Counted from the stretch's first letter, positions 15,957 to 25,612 are shown. The stretch is 64,000 nucleotides of DNA from Candidatus Latescibacterota bacterium (GCA_022821275.1 JAJEDY010000083.1:1-64000); one strand, 5' to 3'. Translations and numbers: made by a program. Notes: a model not told the origin generated them from the letters alone.

Positions 15957-16673
15957 CTACCAGGGCACCACCGTGCCATTATTATGAAAAAAGCCACCAC
16001 TGTCCTCTATGGTCAGCTTTTCCAGCGTGCTGGACATCAGCCCAACGGATTCCTCTACGGAAATCGTACCGTTTGGATTCATACCGGTAAGCACGGACCC
16101 GGGTGTGACAGCAACCACTATAATATTGCGGTCGGCGAGCCTGACAGACAATCGCCGGGCAAGCATATTGACCCCCGCTTTGGCAATGGCGTAAGCATCC
16201 ATTTCGTTTTGGCGATTTGCGCGCGTAATACTGCCCACACCAGAAGAGGTCAGCACCATTTTTGCCCCGTCTTTCAGCAGTGGCGTAACCATCTGCGCAA
16301 ACAAAGCAGAACCAATCGTATGCACCTCGAAAGTAATCGCAAAACTCTCCGAGTCCCACTCGCCAAATGGTTTTCCACTGCCTGAGCCAGCATTATTGAT
16401 CGCAATATCAAGACACACATTGTGCTCAGCCAGTGCATCACCCAACCGCTTGAAATCCTCTTCGTTTGCCAACTCCAACTGCACGATCAAAAGCTGGTTG
16501 CCATATTCTTCCTTCAGGGCAATCAGGTCCGTCACTTCTTCTGGCGTTCGACAAGTGGCAATGACTGAATCACCTGCATTCAGATAATGCTTTACCCAGC
16601 CAAGTCCAATGCCACGATTCGAACCCGTGATAATCACCGTCTGTCCAGCTACATCTTTGACAAATTCATCCAT
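15957..16673 (-). CDS. Short-chain dehydrogenase/reductase
   Basis: This 238-residue SDR has the TGSNRGIG cofactor loop (16-23), NNAGSGSG (about 92-99), a catalytic Ser in LTSSGVGS and the YAIAK pair (Tyr and Lys about 163-167). It is the third gene of a leftward run after the aldo-keto reductase and sulfatase, 15 bases past the sulfatase stop, with its own AAAGGA site. The cluster implies a redox step on a desulfated sugar or alcohol. Substrate unknown. Confidence 0.9.
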   Translation of the reverse strand: MDEFVKDVAGQTVIITGSNRGIGLGWVKHYLNAGDSVIATCRTPEEVTDLIALKEEYGNQLLIVQLELANEEDFKRLGDALAEHNVCLDIAINNAGSGSGKPFGEWDSESFAITFEVHTIGSALFAQMVTPLLKDGAKMVLTSSGVGSITRANRQNEMDAYAIAKAGVNMLARRLSVRLADRNIIVVAVTPGSVLTGMNPNGTISVEESVGLMSSTLEKLTIEDSGGFFHNNGTVVPW

Positions 16674-16688
16674 GAATTATATCCTTTC

Positions 16689-18323
16689 TTACCCCAGGTA
16701 ATCCACCTCCACATCCCCAATCGTCAAATTGCTTGAAAACGTCACCCGACCTATGTCTTCAAGCTCGAACCAAATCTCCAGTTTGCCGTCCCCCGCTTCA
16801 AGCTCGAATCGTCCTGTATTCTCTCCCGCAGCCAGTAGATTTTTCTGAGTTTTCCCCTGCCACTGAACCCCGAGGGCACCCGCGCCATTTAGCGGCTCGC
16901 GGTTGATTCGAAGCGCATAGGTTCCGCTCTGTTCGATCTTCACACGCCAGCCGTGTGGGAGTTCGGATATGTATTCTGAATCCTGATAGCGACACAGCGT
17001 GAGAGGATTCTCCGCCGAATTCCCAATGTGAATGACCCCCGCTTGCCAATCCGAAGCCACATCGTCGAACCAGACGTCGTAGTCTCTCTTCATCTGCGCT
17101 ACGAGATCGGGCATCTGCCCACCTATCTCTTTCTCTTCGCCAGGGTCGTCTTCAAGATCGTACAGCGCCATCACGGGGTCTGTCGAAGAAGTCTCAAAAT
17201 CCCATTGTCCACCAGTACTGGGATAACCCAACCACTTGTAGCGTTGGGTTATCGCCGTACAGTTGTGGTACTGTCGCGGGCGGCTCCCCCGATGTGTCTG
17301 AATGAAAAGTGTGCGATCGAGCCATTCCACTTTCTGACCTCGAATCAGAGGCATCAGATCCACGCCATCCATCCTGAGATCAGAGGGAGAATCCACGTTA
17401 CAAAGCGACAACAAAGTGGGCAGAACATCGATGTGTGAGGCAATCTTATCGGTTTTGAAACCAGCCAGCATCCCCTTCGGCCACCTCATGAAATACGGGA
17501 CTCGAATCCCGCCTTCGTACACGTCTCCTTTTGTAGATCTGAGTCCGGCATTGTACCTGCCGCCCGCGGGACCGTGGTCGGACGTAAAGACGATGATTGT
17601 ATCCTCATCCAGACCGAGGCGTTCCAGTAGTTCCATGAGTTGCCCAATATTGTCATCGATATTCTCGACCATCCCATAGATTCGCGCGACGCTATCATCC
17701 AGCCCCATCTCGCGATAGGGATCCGCATATTCGTCACTGATCTCGAGAGGATTGTGCGGCGCGTTCGTCGGTATGTAGATGAAAAAAGGCTCGCTTTGAT
17801 GTTCCTCGATGAACGCGAGGGCCTCGTCAAAGAAGACATCCGTACAGTACCCTTTCGCCTGGAATTCTTCCCCTTCTCGCAACAGAAGGGAGTCAAAGTA
17901 GCTGTTTGGCCTTACGGGGGCTTGCCCGATCCCGCCTCCTTTGTGCCACACGGCTTTCTCAAATCCCTGATCCATGGGCCTCATGGGGTAATTGTCACCG
18001 AGATGCCACTTCCCAAAAATCCCGGTGCGGTACCCGGCATCTCGAAACAGCTCGGCGGCAGTGACCTCATCGCCCGACATTAATGCACCCCCTCGAGACG
18101 TATGTAGAATTCCGGTTCGATAGAAATACCGCCCGGTCATCAATGCGGCTCGAGAAGGCGAACAAAGCGGATGCCCGTAGAACCGGTCAAACGCCACCCC
18201 TTCATTGGCCAAACGATCCATATATGGCGTCCTGACCTGGTCATTCCCGTGTACCCCCACAGTTCCGTACCCCTGATCGTCCGTAATGATAAGAACGACA
18301 TTGGGCCTGTTTTTCTCATTCAT
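16689..18323 (-). CDS. Sulfatase, type I, with C-terminal beta-sandwich extension
   Basis: This 544-residue sulfatase has the opening strand RPNVVLIITDDQGYG (6-20) and a canonical CSPSR formylglycine motif at 54-58. FGKWHLGDN and FTSDHGPAGG follow downstream. The last 110 residues (from about 435) form a strand-rich addition (GTYALRINREPLNGAGA) found in some arylsulfatase A-like enzymes. It begins 5 bases past the aldo-keto reductase stop and is followed closely by an SDR, so the three are probably one operon. No signal peptide is seen, so it is likely cytoplasmic. Substrate unknown. Confidence 0.92.
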   Translation of the reverse strand: MNEKNRPNVVLIITDDQGYGTVGVHGNDQVRTPYMDRLANEGVAFDRFYGHPLCSPSRAALMTGRYFYRTGILHTSRGGALMSGDEVTAAELFRDAGYRTGIFGKWHLGDNYPMRPMDQGFEKAVWHKGGGIGQAPVRPNSYFDSLLLREGEEFQAKGYCTDVFFDEALAFIEEHQSEPFFIYIPTNAPHNPLEISDEYADPYREMGLDDSVARIYGMVENIDDNIGQLMELLERLGLDEDTIIVFTSDHGPAGGRYNAGLRSTKGDVYEGGIRVPYFMRWPKGMLAGFKTDKIASHIDVLPTLLSLCNVDSPSDLRMDGVDLMPLIRGQKVEWLDRTLFIQTHRGSRPRQYHNCTAITQRYKWLGYPSTGGQWDFETSSTDPVMALYDLEDDPGEEKEIGGQMPDLVAQMKRDYDVWFDDVASDWQAGVIHIGNSAENPLTLCRYQDSEYISELPHGWRVKIEQSGTYALRINREPLNGAGALGVQWQGKTQKNLLAAGENTGRFELEAGDGKLEIWFELEDIGRVTFSSNLTIGDVEVDYLG

Positions 18324-18328
18324 TTCGT

Positions 18329-19105
18329 TTACCCCGCTATGAGGTCGATGGACTGCATCTCGCTTTCAGATAGGGACCAGTCAAAAACATCGAGATTCGC
18401 CTGAAGGTGCTCTCTGGAACTCGCTTTGGGAATAACGATCATGCCTTTTTGCAGCAGCCACTTGAGGGCGACATGTGCAGAGGTCTTATCGTGAATGCGG
18501 GCAATATCCAGCAGAACAGGGTCCCGAAGAACATCCTTCTTTCCCAGAGGGGAATACGCGGTTACCACCACATCGTTTTCCAGGCACCATTGCAAAACAT
18601 CTCGCTGTTCATAACCAGGATGGTATTTAATCTGGTTGACGCTGATCGGCGCTGAAGAAAGAGAACGGGCGCGTTCCATTTGTTCGACCGAAAAATTGCT
18701 AACCCCAATACTTCTCGCTTTACCCGCGTCGAAAAACTCGTTGAAGGCGCGAATATATCCTTCCATAGGCACGGCCTCGTTGGGCCAGTGGACGAGCAAC
18801 AGATCCACGTAGTCCATCTGGAGAAGCTGGAGAATCTCGTCGGCTTGTTCTATCGCAACGTCATATTGCAGATAATCTCTGCCGACTTTAGAAGTAATGA
18901 AGAGTTGCGAACGGTCAGCACCTACCTCTCGCAGGGCTTCGCCGATTTCGCGCTGGTTCTGGTATATCCAGGCCGTATCGAAATGCGTATAGCCCAATTC
19001 AAGAGCCTGTTTGATAACCTCTTTGCATTGATCACCTCTCATCGGCCAGGTACCCAGGCCAACAACGGGCATTGAATAGCCCGAAAGCAGGGTCAGGGAT
19101 TCCAT
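18329..19105 (-). CDS. Aldo-keto reductase
   Basis: This 258-residue NADPH-dependent oxidoreductase has GLGTWPMRG near the start, FDTAWIYQNQREIG (43-56, with the catalytic Asp and Tyr), the catalytic Lys in ITSKVGRD and LLVHWPN (about 104-110, catalytic His). It also has SIGVSNFSVEQ and a late IPKASSREHLQANLDVFDW cofactor segment. It is the first gene of the leftward operon with the sulfatase and SDR. TGAGGA lies upstream of the ATG. It probably reduces an aldehyde or keto sugar. Confidence 0.92.
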   Translation of the reverse strand: MESLTLLSGYSMPVVGLGTWPMRGDQCKEVIKQALELGYTHFDTAWIYQNQREIGEALREVGADRSQLFITSKVGRDYLQYDVAIEQADEILQLLQMDYVDLLLVHWPNEAVPMEGYIRAFNEFFDAGKARSIGVSNFSVEQMERARSLSSAPISVNQIKYHPGYEQRDVLQWCLENDVVVTAYSPLGKKDVLRDPVLLDIARIHDKTSAHVALKWLLQKGMIVIPKASSREHLQANLDVFDWSLSESEMQSIDLIAG

Positions 19106-19285
19106 TGTTTATCCTCATTAAAAAATTAAGCCTCACTCGTACCGCGCGGATAATTATAATAAATTTCAGATACAATATCCAATCTTTACGTTGGGACACA
19201 ATCTATTCTTTCTATGGACTTGTAATTTATTCCAACCTATATTTGGATCGTAAGCGCGTTATCTTGATGTGTGAGGTTTAAAACG

Positions 19286-19792
19286 ATGAACAAAAAGCAT
19301 TTAACATCGCAACAAATGCGCCTGTCGTTTGAAGAAGAACAAAAAGTTCGGCGCGAAGACCATATCACCGTGCGATGTATGCAATGCGACAAGCGATTTG
19401 CCCAGCCGCGCTGGTATGCTGAAAAGGGCATCCGCTCCCAATTTTGCAGCAACGAGTGCAGAACCCATTGGGAATCTGACGAAGATTTTGAACTCGTACT
19501 GGAAGGCCGCCCAGAGTATCGCGGGGGAAATTGGAAAATTCAGGCGGACAAGGCGCGTGCGCGCGATGGATTTTGTTGCGCCTCTTGTGGGATTACAGAA
19601 GACGCACTCGGGCGGCAGATGGATGTACACCACAAAATACCGTACCGGCTCTTCGACTCGCCAAAAGAGGCCAACCAACTGAGCAATCTAATCAGCCTGT
19701 GCCCTTCATGCCACAAGAAGATGGAGGGTGCTGGACGGGCAGACATGCCGTTATTCGATCGCGTCAAACACCGATCACAACGGACTCAATAA
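19286..19792 (+). CDS. HNH endonuclease with two zinc-binding Cys clusters
   Basis: This 168-residue protein has an N-terminal CxxC...CxxxC cluster (CMQCDKRF and FCSNECR) and a C-terminal HNH nuclease motif (DVHHKIPYR) between CCASCG and CPSCHKK, which should bind structural zinc. I start it at ATG 19286, with TGAGGT just upstream. The GTG at 19271 overlaps that ribosome binding site. It stands alone between two leftward genes with 180 bases of AT-rich DNA upstream. HNH proteins of this size are often standalone nucleases in defence or mobile elements. No partner is visible here. Confidence 0.8.
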   Translation: MNKKHLTSQQMRLSFEEEQKVRREDHITVRCMQCDKRFAQPRWYAEKGIRSQFCSNECRTHWESDEDFELVLEGRPEYRGGNWKIQADKARARDGFCCASCGITEDALGRQMDVHHKIPYRLFDSPKEANQLSNLISLCPSCHKKMEGAGRADMPLFDRVKHRSQRTQ

Positions 19793-19798
19793 AGAACG

Positions 19799-21034
19799 TT
19801 ATACCAGCGCATTTGATTCGCCAAATACGCGCTCACATACTTTTCCAACGCGCTCTCTATAACCTTCGGGTGCAAAAATGTAGAATTTCCAGAGCCGTTC
19901 ATACTGATCTTCCACGACCTTTACATCAAAAGGCGGATTGTCTGGCGGATCGTTCAGGCGGCTCAAGCCATTGCGCGTAACAACGCGCACGCACGCTTCT
20001 TTGATGGCTGAGATATCCGGACAATAGAGAATAACCTGATCGGGGTTGATGGTCACAGCATCGGCGATTTGTCGTTCAATCTGCTGCCGACTCTCGACAG
20101 ATCGATTGTAAGTGGCGATCAACTCATCGCGCCCTCGGCGCCCCACTTCGGCAGTCGAAATCATATAGGCGCGTTTGAGCAAACGCCGTTCGCAAACGCC
20201 GTTGATCAGGCGGTCAATCTGCGGATCTTCATAGCCGAGCAAATGGCGAAATAGAGCATCATCCGTCAGGGTATAGAGATCGGTTTCGGCAAGACCGTGT
20301 TCCGTGGCGACCTCGACGGCTTTGGCGATCATAGCCCCCGATGATACTTTGGCGTGGTGATAATAAACGCGCTCGGTGAGGAAATAGCGCAACCGCAACA
20401 AATGCAGCAATTCGGTGCGCGTACTGAGACGGGTCACATCAATCGCGAGATTTTCATCGGCAAGCATAAAGGTGCTAAAAATTCGGTCGTCATAATCCTG
20501 ACGCAGGCCTGCAAAATACGCATCGCGACGCAAATAATCGAGCAAGTCGGCATCGATGGTGCTGGACACGATCTGCTGCATCCACGCCGGTGAAAACGAT
20601 TTATCCGTAAGCAGAGAAACCACTGTATCGCGCAGGCCCGAAGCATCGAGTGCTTGCGCGATTTCTGTTTGCGTTAAGAAATATTTCATGCGGGCGGTTG
20701 TGTCGTGGCGGGGAAAGAGCTTGCGTTCATCTTCAAAAGTATGTCCAAAAGGCAAGTGCGAAATATCGTGAACCAGCGCGGCCAGTGCAACCGCATCGGC
20801 CTGTTCGGGTTCGATTTGCGCGCCGCCACGTCTCAAAACATCGAGCACGCGCCGCGACATCGCCGTTGTCCCCAGCGAGTGCTCAAATCGCGTGTGTACG
20901 CAACCTGGATAGACCAGATATGCCGATCCTGTTTGGCGCACGCCGCGCAGGCGTTGCATTTGCCGCGTATCCATAACCCGGCGTTCGGATTCATTAAACG
21001 ACATATCGCCGTGAACGGGATCGCGAATAATCAT
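19799..21034 (-). CDS. HD-domain phosphohydrolase (SAMHD1/dGTPase-like)
   Basis: This 411-residue protein begins MIIRDPVHGDMSF, the standard opening of bacterial HD proteins related to SAMHD1. It has the metal ligands in TRFEHSLGT (His) and LVHDISHLPFGHTFE (His-Asp and His), with a further acidic helix later. It probably hydrolyses dNTPs or other nucleotides. The start at 21034 has GGGAG 6 bases upstream and fits the family. The in-frame ATG at 21067 lacks a ribosome binding site. It is divergent from xylA. Roles in dNTP balance or phage defence are known for the family but not shown here. Confidence 0.85.
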   Translation of the reverse strand: MIIRDPVHGDMSFNESERRVMDTRQMQRLRGVRQTGSAYLVYPGCVHTRFEHSLGTTAMSRRVLDVLRRGGAQIEPEQADAVALAALVHDISHLPFGHTFEDERKLFPRHDTTARMKYFLTQTEIAQALDASGLRDTVVSLLTDKSFSPAWMQQIVSSTIDADLLDYLRRDAYFAGLRQDYDDRIFSTFMLADENLAIDVTRLSTRTELLHLLRLRYFLTERVYYHHAKVSSGAMIAKAVEVATEHGLAETDLYTLTDDALFRHLLGYEDPQIDRLINGVCERRLLKRAYMISTAEVGRRGRDELIATYNRSVESRQQIERQIADAVTINPDQVILYCPDISAIKEACVRVVTRNGLSRLNDPPDNPPFDVKVVEDQYERLWKFYIFAPEGYRERVGKVCERVFGESNALV

Positions 21035-21172
21035 TTTGTGCTCCCGATGAGTTGTGGAAATGTCCATTGACAGTCAGACTGCACCATGATATTTTGCACA
21101 CCGAATATTTACAGCCTCGCCCTCAACGGGCTATATAACCTTATCACATTTCAATGTATTTGAGGAGATCCA

Positions 21173-22342
21173 ATGGCCGACGCATATACGCCCACAAGAG
21201 AAGATAAGTTTTCATTTGGTTTGTGGACAGTGGGAAATCCCGGACGCGATCCCTTTGGCGACCCAACGCGTCCACCGCTTGCACCCGAGCGAATTGTGCA
21301 ACGCCTGAGCGAACTGGGCGCGTGGGGCATTAACCTGCACGATAACGACCTCGTGCCAATTGATGCCACGCCACAACAGCGCGATAAAATCGTAAGCGAT
21401 TTCAAAAACGCACTGAACAATTTCGGTATGGTCGTGCCCATGGCAACCACCAATACATTTTCTCATCCCGTATTCAAGGATGGAGGCTTTACGTCCAACG
21501 ATCCCAAAATTCGCGCTTATGGCTTGCAAAAAATTATGCAAGCCATTGATTTAGGCGTTGAATTGGGTGCAAAAACCTATGTATTTTGGGGTGGCCGCGA
21601 AGGCGCCGAATGCAACGTGGCGAAAGATCCCATCGACGCCCTCAAACGCTACCGGGATGGCTTAAATTATTTGTGCGATTACGTGCGCGACCAAAAATAC
21701 GATTTGAATTTCGCACTCGAAGCCAAACCCAACGAACCGCGTGCCGACATGTACTTTCCCACAACCGGGCATTATCTGGCATTTATCGAAACACTGGATT
21801 ATCCCGAGATGGTAGGCGTCAACCCGGAAGTTGCACACGAACACATGGCCGGGTTAAATTTCCACCACGGCGTGGCGCAAGCATTCGAGGCGGGCAAACT
21901 CTTCCATATCGACTTAAACGACCAGCGTTTTGGTCGCTATGATCAGGACTTTCGATTTGGCTCAGAGGATTACAAAAGTGCCTTTTTGCTCGTGCGCTTG
22001 CTCGAAAACAACGGTTATACAGGTCCGAGACACTTCGACGCACACGCATTTCGCACAGAAGACGAAGAAGGGGTATGGGATTTTGCCGCAGGGTGTATGC
22101 GTACGTACAATATCTTAAAAGAAAAAGCGGCACAATTTGAAGCAGACGCAGAAATTCAGGGAATCTTGAAAGAAATTGGAAACCAGAACCCCGAATACGA
22201 ACAGCATCTGGGCAAATACAGCCGGGAAAAATCGCAGGCACTCAAACAAGTGCAATTTGACATCGATGCAATGGGGCGCGTTGGATTGGGCTATGAGCGT
22301 CTGGATCAGTTGCTGGCCGAATTGATGCTGGGAGTGCGGTAG
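21173..22342 (+). CDS. xylA: Xylose isomerase, class I
   Basis: This 389-residue enzyme interconverts D-xylose and D-xylulose (and glucose and fructose) using two divalent metals. It has the class I features [10 protein letters not shown] (catalytic His), YVFWGGREG, a metal-binding [11 protein letters not shown] (Glu and Lys) and HIDLNDQR with the following DQDFRFG (Asp ligands). GAGGAG precedes the ATG by 7 bases. The length matches the actinobacterial-type short enzymes. No xylulokinase or transporter is adjacent, so it is not in a classical xyl operon. Confidence 0.95.
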   Translation: MADAYTPTREDKFSFGLWTVGNPGRDPFGDPTRPPLAPERIVQRLSELGAWGINLHDNDLVPIDATPQQRDKIVSDFKNALNNFGMVVPMATTNTFSHPVFKDGGFTSNDPKIRAYGLQKIMQAIDLGVELGAKTYVFWGGREGAECNVAKDPIDALKRYRDGLNYLCDYVRDQKYDLNFALEAKPNEPRADMYFPTTGHYLAFIETLDYPEMVGVNPEVAHEHMAGLNFHHGVAQAFEAGKLFHIDLNDQRFGRYDQDFRFGSEDYKSAFLLVRLLENNGYTGPRHFDAHAFRTEDEEGVWDFAAGCMRTYNILKEKAAQFEADAEIQGILKEIGNQNPEYEQHLGKYSREKSQALKQVQFDIDAMGRVGLGYERLDQLLAELMLGVR

Positions 22343-22346
22343 CGGA

Positions 22347-22955
22347 TCACCGTATGCCAATCGATCCGCCCATGCCGCTACTACCGCCACTACTACTACC
22401 ACCGCGACTGCTCGAACCTCTGCTTTTGCCACTTCCACGACTCGAGATCGAGCGGGTGTAATAGCGCGCCTTGACAACTTTATCGGGCAGCAGGTCAGAG
22501 GTCAGGTCCCGGCTATCAGCATCGAGATCCCAGTAATTGTCAATTCTGTATCGTTTGCCGTGTTCATCCGTGATTTCAACTGCAGGCGGTTCATCGCCCT
22601 TGAGCGCGTCTCGACCCAGAATGCGGAAAGTATATTCGCCATCGTCGGTATCAACAGTCCACTGACTGCCTGTGCCTTTGGATACGACGGACGTTATGGC
22701 GCTGATAGTTGGGACAAAGTAGATGGCTTTGAGTTCGGCTTCGAGCAAATTGCGCGAAGCATCGTCGAGTTTTTTGGGATTTTCAATAATGCCAATTTCG
22801 TGTCCCAATTCGTCCATCAAGCTGACAAATTGATCGGGATTGCTGTGGGGAAACGCGCGGGCAAGACGATCGACAAATGTGGTCTCCCCATGGATCAGAG
22901 CTTCGATTTTATCGCCGTTTTTTTTCAGCGAGACGGTAGCGGGATCGAGATTCAT
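22347..22955 (-). CDS. DUF1854 protein with Ser/Gly-rich tail
   Basis: Residues about 25-150 (LARAFPHSNPDQFVSLMDEL, HEIGIIENPKKLDDASRNLL, WTVDTDDGEYTF and so on) fit DUF1854, a small domain usually attached to or beside cyanophycin-related ABC transporters. Residues 165-202 are a low-complexity arginine/serine/glycine tail. No ABC transporter is adjacent. It is convergent with xylA, with only 4 bases between stops, and has a strong promoter with a palindrome at the start site. Function unknown. Confidence 0.75.
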   Translation of the reverse strand: MNLDPATVSLKKNGDKIEALIHGETTFVDRLARAFPHSNPDQFVSLMDELGHEIGIIENPKKLDDASRNLLEAELKAIYFVPTISAITSVVSKGTGSQWTVDTDDGEYTFRILGRDALKGDEPPAVEITDEHGKRYRIDNYWDLDADSRDLTSDLLPDKVVKARYYTRSISSRGSGKSRGSSSRGGSSSGGSSGMGGSIGIR

Positions 22956-22983
22956 GATATTCTCCTATAAGGTTCGGTGATCC

Positions 22984-22997
22984 GTAGGAGCTCCTAC
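22984..22997. promoter_or_regulatory. 14-bp perfect palindrome, candidate operator
   Basis: GTAGGAGCTCCTAC is fully palindromic and lies immediately downstream of the -10 box of the leftward DUF1854 promoter, spanning the expected start site. It is in the intergenic space shared with the adenylate kinase gene. The cognate repressor is unknown. Confidence 0.5.
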
Positions 22998-22998
22998 T

Positions 22999-23027
22999 AA
23001 AATACATTCACATTTCCATTCTGTCAA
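22999..23027 (-). promoter_or_regulatory. Promoter of the DUF1854 gene
   Basis: Read leftward, TTGACA (23027-23022), a 17-base spacer and TATTTT (23004-22999) point at the gene starting at 22955. Confidence 0.65.
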
Positions 23028-23051
23028 AAAACAATCGCGGGAGTTATGCCG

Positions 23052-23639
23052 ATGTATGATACTGTCTTATTATTTGGACCCCCCGGTGCCGGCAAGGGCA
23101 CATGGGGAAGTGTGTTAAAACAAATACCGGGTTTATACCATTTTTCAAGCGGCGATATGCTCAGGGCATTAGACGTCGATAGCCAGCCCGGGGAAATGGC
23201 ACTGGCGAGCATTCGCAAAGGCGAACTGGTGCCCGATGAGTTTGTCGTTGCACTGTGGCGAGAACGCATGCAGCGCCTGGTTGATTTTGACGATTTTAAG
23301 CCCGACGAACAGACACTAATTTTAGATGGCCTACCGCGCACACTCGCCCAGGCTCAAATGGCCGATGAGGACTTAAATGTAAAATTGATCATGGTATTGG
23401 ATTGTCCAGACCGCAATGTACTGATCAAACGCCTCTTTGGACGCGCGCTCGTCGCATACCGAATTGATGACGCAAATGAGCAAATTATTCGCAAAAGATT
23501 CGATATTTACGACCGTCAAACAATTGCAGTATTGGAGCATTATCCCAAAGAAATCGTGCAACAAATCGATGTATCACAGCCTTCGCCAAAAATTTTGAGG
23601 GACATCGGTCAGACCCTGGTCGATTTTTTACATACATGA
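23052..23639 (+). CDS. Short-lid adenylate kinase-like nucleoside monophosphate kinase
   Basis: This 195-residue P-loop kinase has GPPGAGKGT (7-15), SSGDMLR (32-38) and a DGLPRTLAQ segment (96-104). The GRALVAYRIDDANEQIIRKR region carries a very short lid without zinc ligands. ATG 23052 has GGGAG 8 bases upstream, whereas ATG 23046 is only 2 bases from it. It transfers phosphate between nucleotides, probably AMP and ATP. It overlaps the following lipid kinase gene by 4 bases, so the two are translated together. It may be a second adenylate kinase beside the housekeeping adk. Confidence 0.85.
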   Translation: MYDTVLLFGPPGAGKGTWGSVLKQIPGLYHFSSGDMLRALDVDSQPGEMALASIRKGELVPDEFVVALWRERMQRLVDFDDFKPDEQTLILDGLPRTLAQAQMADEDLNVKLIMVLDCPDRNVLIKRLFGRALVAYRIDDANEQIIRKRFDIYDRQTIAVLEHYPKEIVQQIDVSQPSPKILRDIGQTLVDFLHT

Positions 23640-24526
23640 GGGTACAATTTTCCCGCGTACTCTTCATTGCGAATCCGCATGCAGGAGTACACCGCAATAT
23701 TCAGGCGCGCGTGATTGCCGAGTGTGAAAAAGCGGGAATGGATTTTACCCTTGAAGTGACGCAGTACGCGGGGCACGCTACAGAATTGGCGGCAAGCGCA
23801 TCCGAAATGGGATTCGACCTGGTAGTCGCCATTGGAGGCGATGGCACAATTAACGAAGTCGGACGCGCGCTACTCGGCACAGATATGCCCCTGGGAGTGG
23901 TGCCCGCTGGATCGGGCAATGCGTTTGCGCGTGCGTTGAATTTATCTTTTGATCCGGCAAAAGCCTGTCGCGCTTTTATTCAGCCAGAGATTCGAAAACT
24001 CGATGTGGGGCGCGTGGGCAATGCCCTATTTTTTTCTACGGCGGGCATTGGCTTAGATGCAGCGGTTGCCCATCGGTATGCAAATCGCACGGGCCGCCGC
24101 GGATTCTTGCCCTATCTGGTGCTCACCGCGCTGTCGCTTCTCTCATATCGCCCTCAGACATTTCGGTTAAAATTGAATTCTGATGCTGAAATTGAGCGCA
24201 CGCCTTTATTCGTTGTCATAGCCAACATGCCAGACTTTGGAGGCGGCGCAACCATAGCCCCTCAAGCGATGCCAGATGATGGGCTTCTCGATGTGTGCGT
24301 GTTTACACATCCGGGGTGGATTCGCCTGGTGTTGAATACCTATCGACTTTTTAATGGCACTTTTGATCGAATGCCCGGCGTCGAGATATTTCAGGCGAAA
24401 AAAATCCATATCACGCGCGAGAAGAGCGATTGGTTTCAATTTGATGGCGAAGTTGAGAAAGGCCCAAAAGAACTGGTATTTGAAATTATGCCCGGTGCGC
24501 TAACACTGGTCACAACAGGACAATAG
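23636..24526 (+). CDS. Diacylglycerol/lipid kinase family (YegS/DagK-like)
   Basis: This 296-residue enzyme contains the catalytic GGDGTINEV motif (63-71) and the downstream VPAGSGNAFARAL loop (about 84-96) that bind ATP and lipid. An all-beta C-terminal domain has the usual DGLLDVC and FQFDGE elements. It phosphorylates a membrane lipid such as diacylglycerol or a sphingoid-like base. The start overlaps the adenylate kinase stop by ATGA. A coupling of lipid phosphorylation with nucleotide kinase supply is inferred. Confidence 0.9.
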   Translation: MRVQFSRVLFIANPHAGVHRNIQARVIAECEKAGMDFTLEVTQYAGHATELAASASEMGFDLVVAIGGDGTINEVGRALLGTDMPLGVVPAGSGNAFARALNLSFDPAKACRAFIQPEIRKLDVGRVGNALFFSTAGIGLDAAVAHRYANRTGRRGFLPYLVLTALSLLSYRPQTFRLKLNSDAEIERTPLFVVIANMPDFGGGATIAPQAMPDDGLLDVCVFTHPGWIRLVLNTYRLFNGTFDRMPGVEIFQAKKIHITREKSDWFQFDGEVEKGPKELVFEIMPGALTLVTTGQ

Positions 24527-24580
24527 CGCATAAGGACAGCAAAATCTGATCGTTAAACACCCACAAAAAGGAGGAATACC

Positions 24581-25588
24581 ATGGGTTGCCTGACTGCCGA
24601 GCAGATTGCACAGTTTGAAGAAGAAGGCTATCTGGTGGTGGAGGGCGTGTTGGATCCGGAAACTGTGCTGGATCCCGTAATAGAAGAGTACACAGAGGTA
24701 CTCGACACCTTAGTGCGCGATCTTTACGAGCGAGAAGAAATTTCTTCTTTGTTCGAGGACCTCGATTTTGCCGAGCGGTTTATCGCAGTATGTATTGAAA
24801 CAGGCGATGTACACAAACAGTATTTCGACTTTTCGCTGCCATTTCAAAATGTAAAACCCGACACACCGTTCTGGGCGGGACAAGCTGTTCTCAATGCGTT
24901 TACAGATGAATCCCTGCTCGATTGTGTGGAATCGCTCATCGGTCCAGAGATATACTCGAATCCCGTACAACATGTGCGGATTAAACCACCCGAGCATATT
25001 TTGCCCAAAAATCAGTTTGGAAATCCGATTTTGGGAGAAACGATCTGGCATCAGGATCAGGGCGTAGTTGTACCAGAAGCAGATGAAACAAATATGTTGA
25101 CCGTGTGGTTTGCACTCGAAGACGTCGATATCGAACAAGGCCCTCTAAAAGTCGTACCCGGCAGCCACAAACGCGGACTTTTGACACATTGCCCCTCGTA
25201 TTTTGGAAATGGACCCAAAACAGCGGGTGGACGGCAAATACCCGAATCGCTGTTTGAAGCCGAACGCATGATACCCCTACCGGTCAAACGGGGGGATGTC
25301 ATTTTTCTTCCCAAGTGTACAGTACACGGATCGCTACCCAATGTGAGCGATAACATCCGCTGGAGCTTTGATCTGCGTTATAACCCCATCGGTCAGACGA
25401 CTGGCCGCGAGGCATTTCCGGGCTTTGTCGCGCGCAGCCGCAAACATCCAGAGCGCGAATTGAGAGATGCAAAAGTGTGGACTCAAATGTGGTCGGACAC
25501 CCGAAGGGCAATGTCGAAGATCAATCAGGACGGGCAGACCGATGTCCCATTCGGGCGTTGGAAAGAAGGCCATCCCGATTGCGCATAA
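24581..25588 (+). CDS. Phytanoyl-CoA-dioxygenase-like (PhyH) oxygenase
   Basis: This 335-residue member of a different subgroup from the 8-11 kb pair opens with LTAEQIAQFEEEGYLVVEGVL and has the iron ligands WHQDQG (His-x-Asp, about 151-156) and VHGSLPN (distal His, about 245-251). VVPGSHKRGLL lies between them. AGGAGG precedes the ATG. It is followed after 24 bases by a Gfo/Idh/MocA gene with its own AGGAGG, so the pair is probably an operon. A hydroxylation followed by a dehydrogenation would fit. Substrate unknown. Confidence 0.9.
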   Translation: MGCLTAEQIAQFEEEGYLVVEGVLDPETVLDPVIEEYTEVLDTLVRDLYEREEISSLFEDLDFAERFIAVCIETGDVHKQYFDFSLPFQNVKPDTPFWAGQAVLNAFTDESLLDCVESLIGPEIYSNPVQHVRIKPPEHILPKNQFGNPILGETIWHQDQGVVVPEADETNMLTVWFALEDVDIEQGPLKVVPGSHKRGLLTHCPSYFGNGPKTAGGRQIPESLFEAERMIPLPVKRGDVIFLPKCTVHGSLPNVSDNIRWSFDLRYNPIGQTTGREAFPGFVARSRKHPERELRDAKVWTQMWSDTRRAMSKINQDGQTDVPFGRWKEGHPDCA

Positions 25589-25612
25589 AAATAAGACGAA
25601 CAGGAGGATAAC

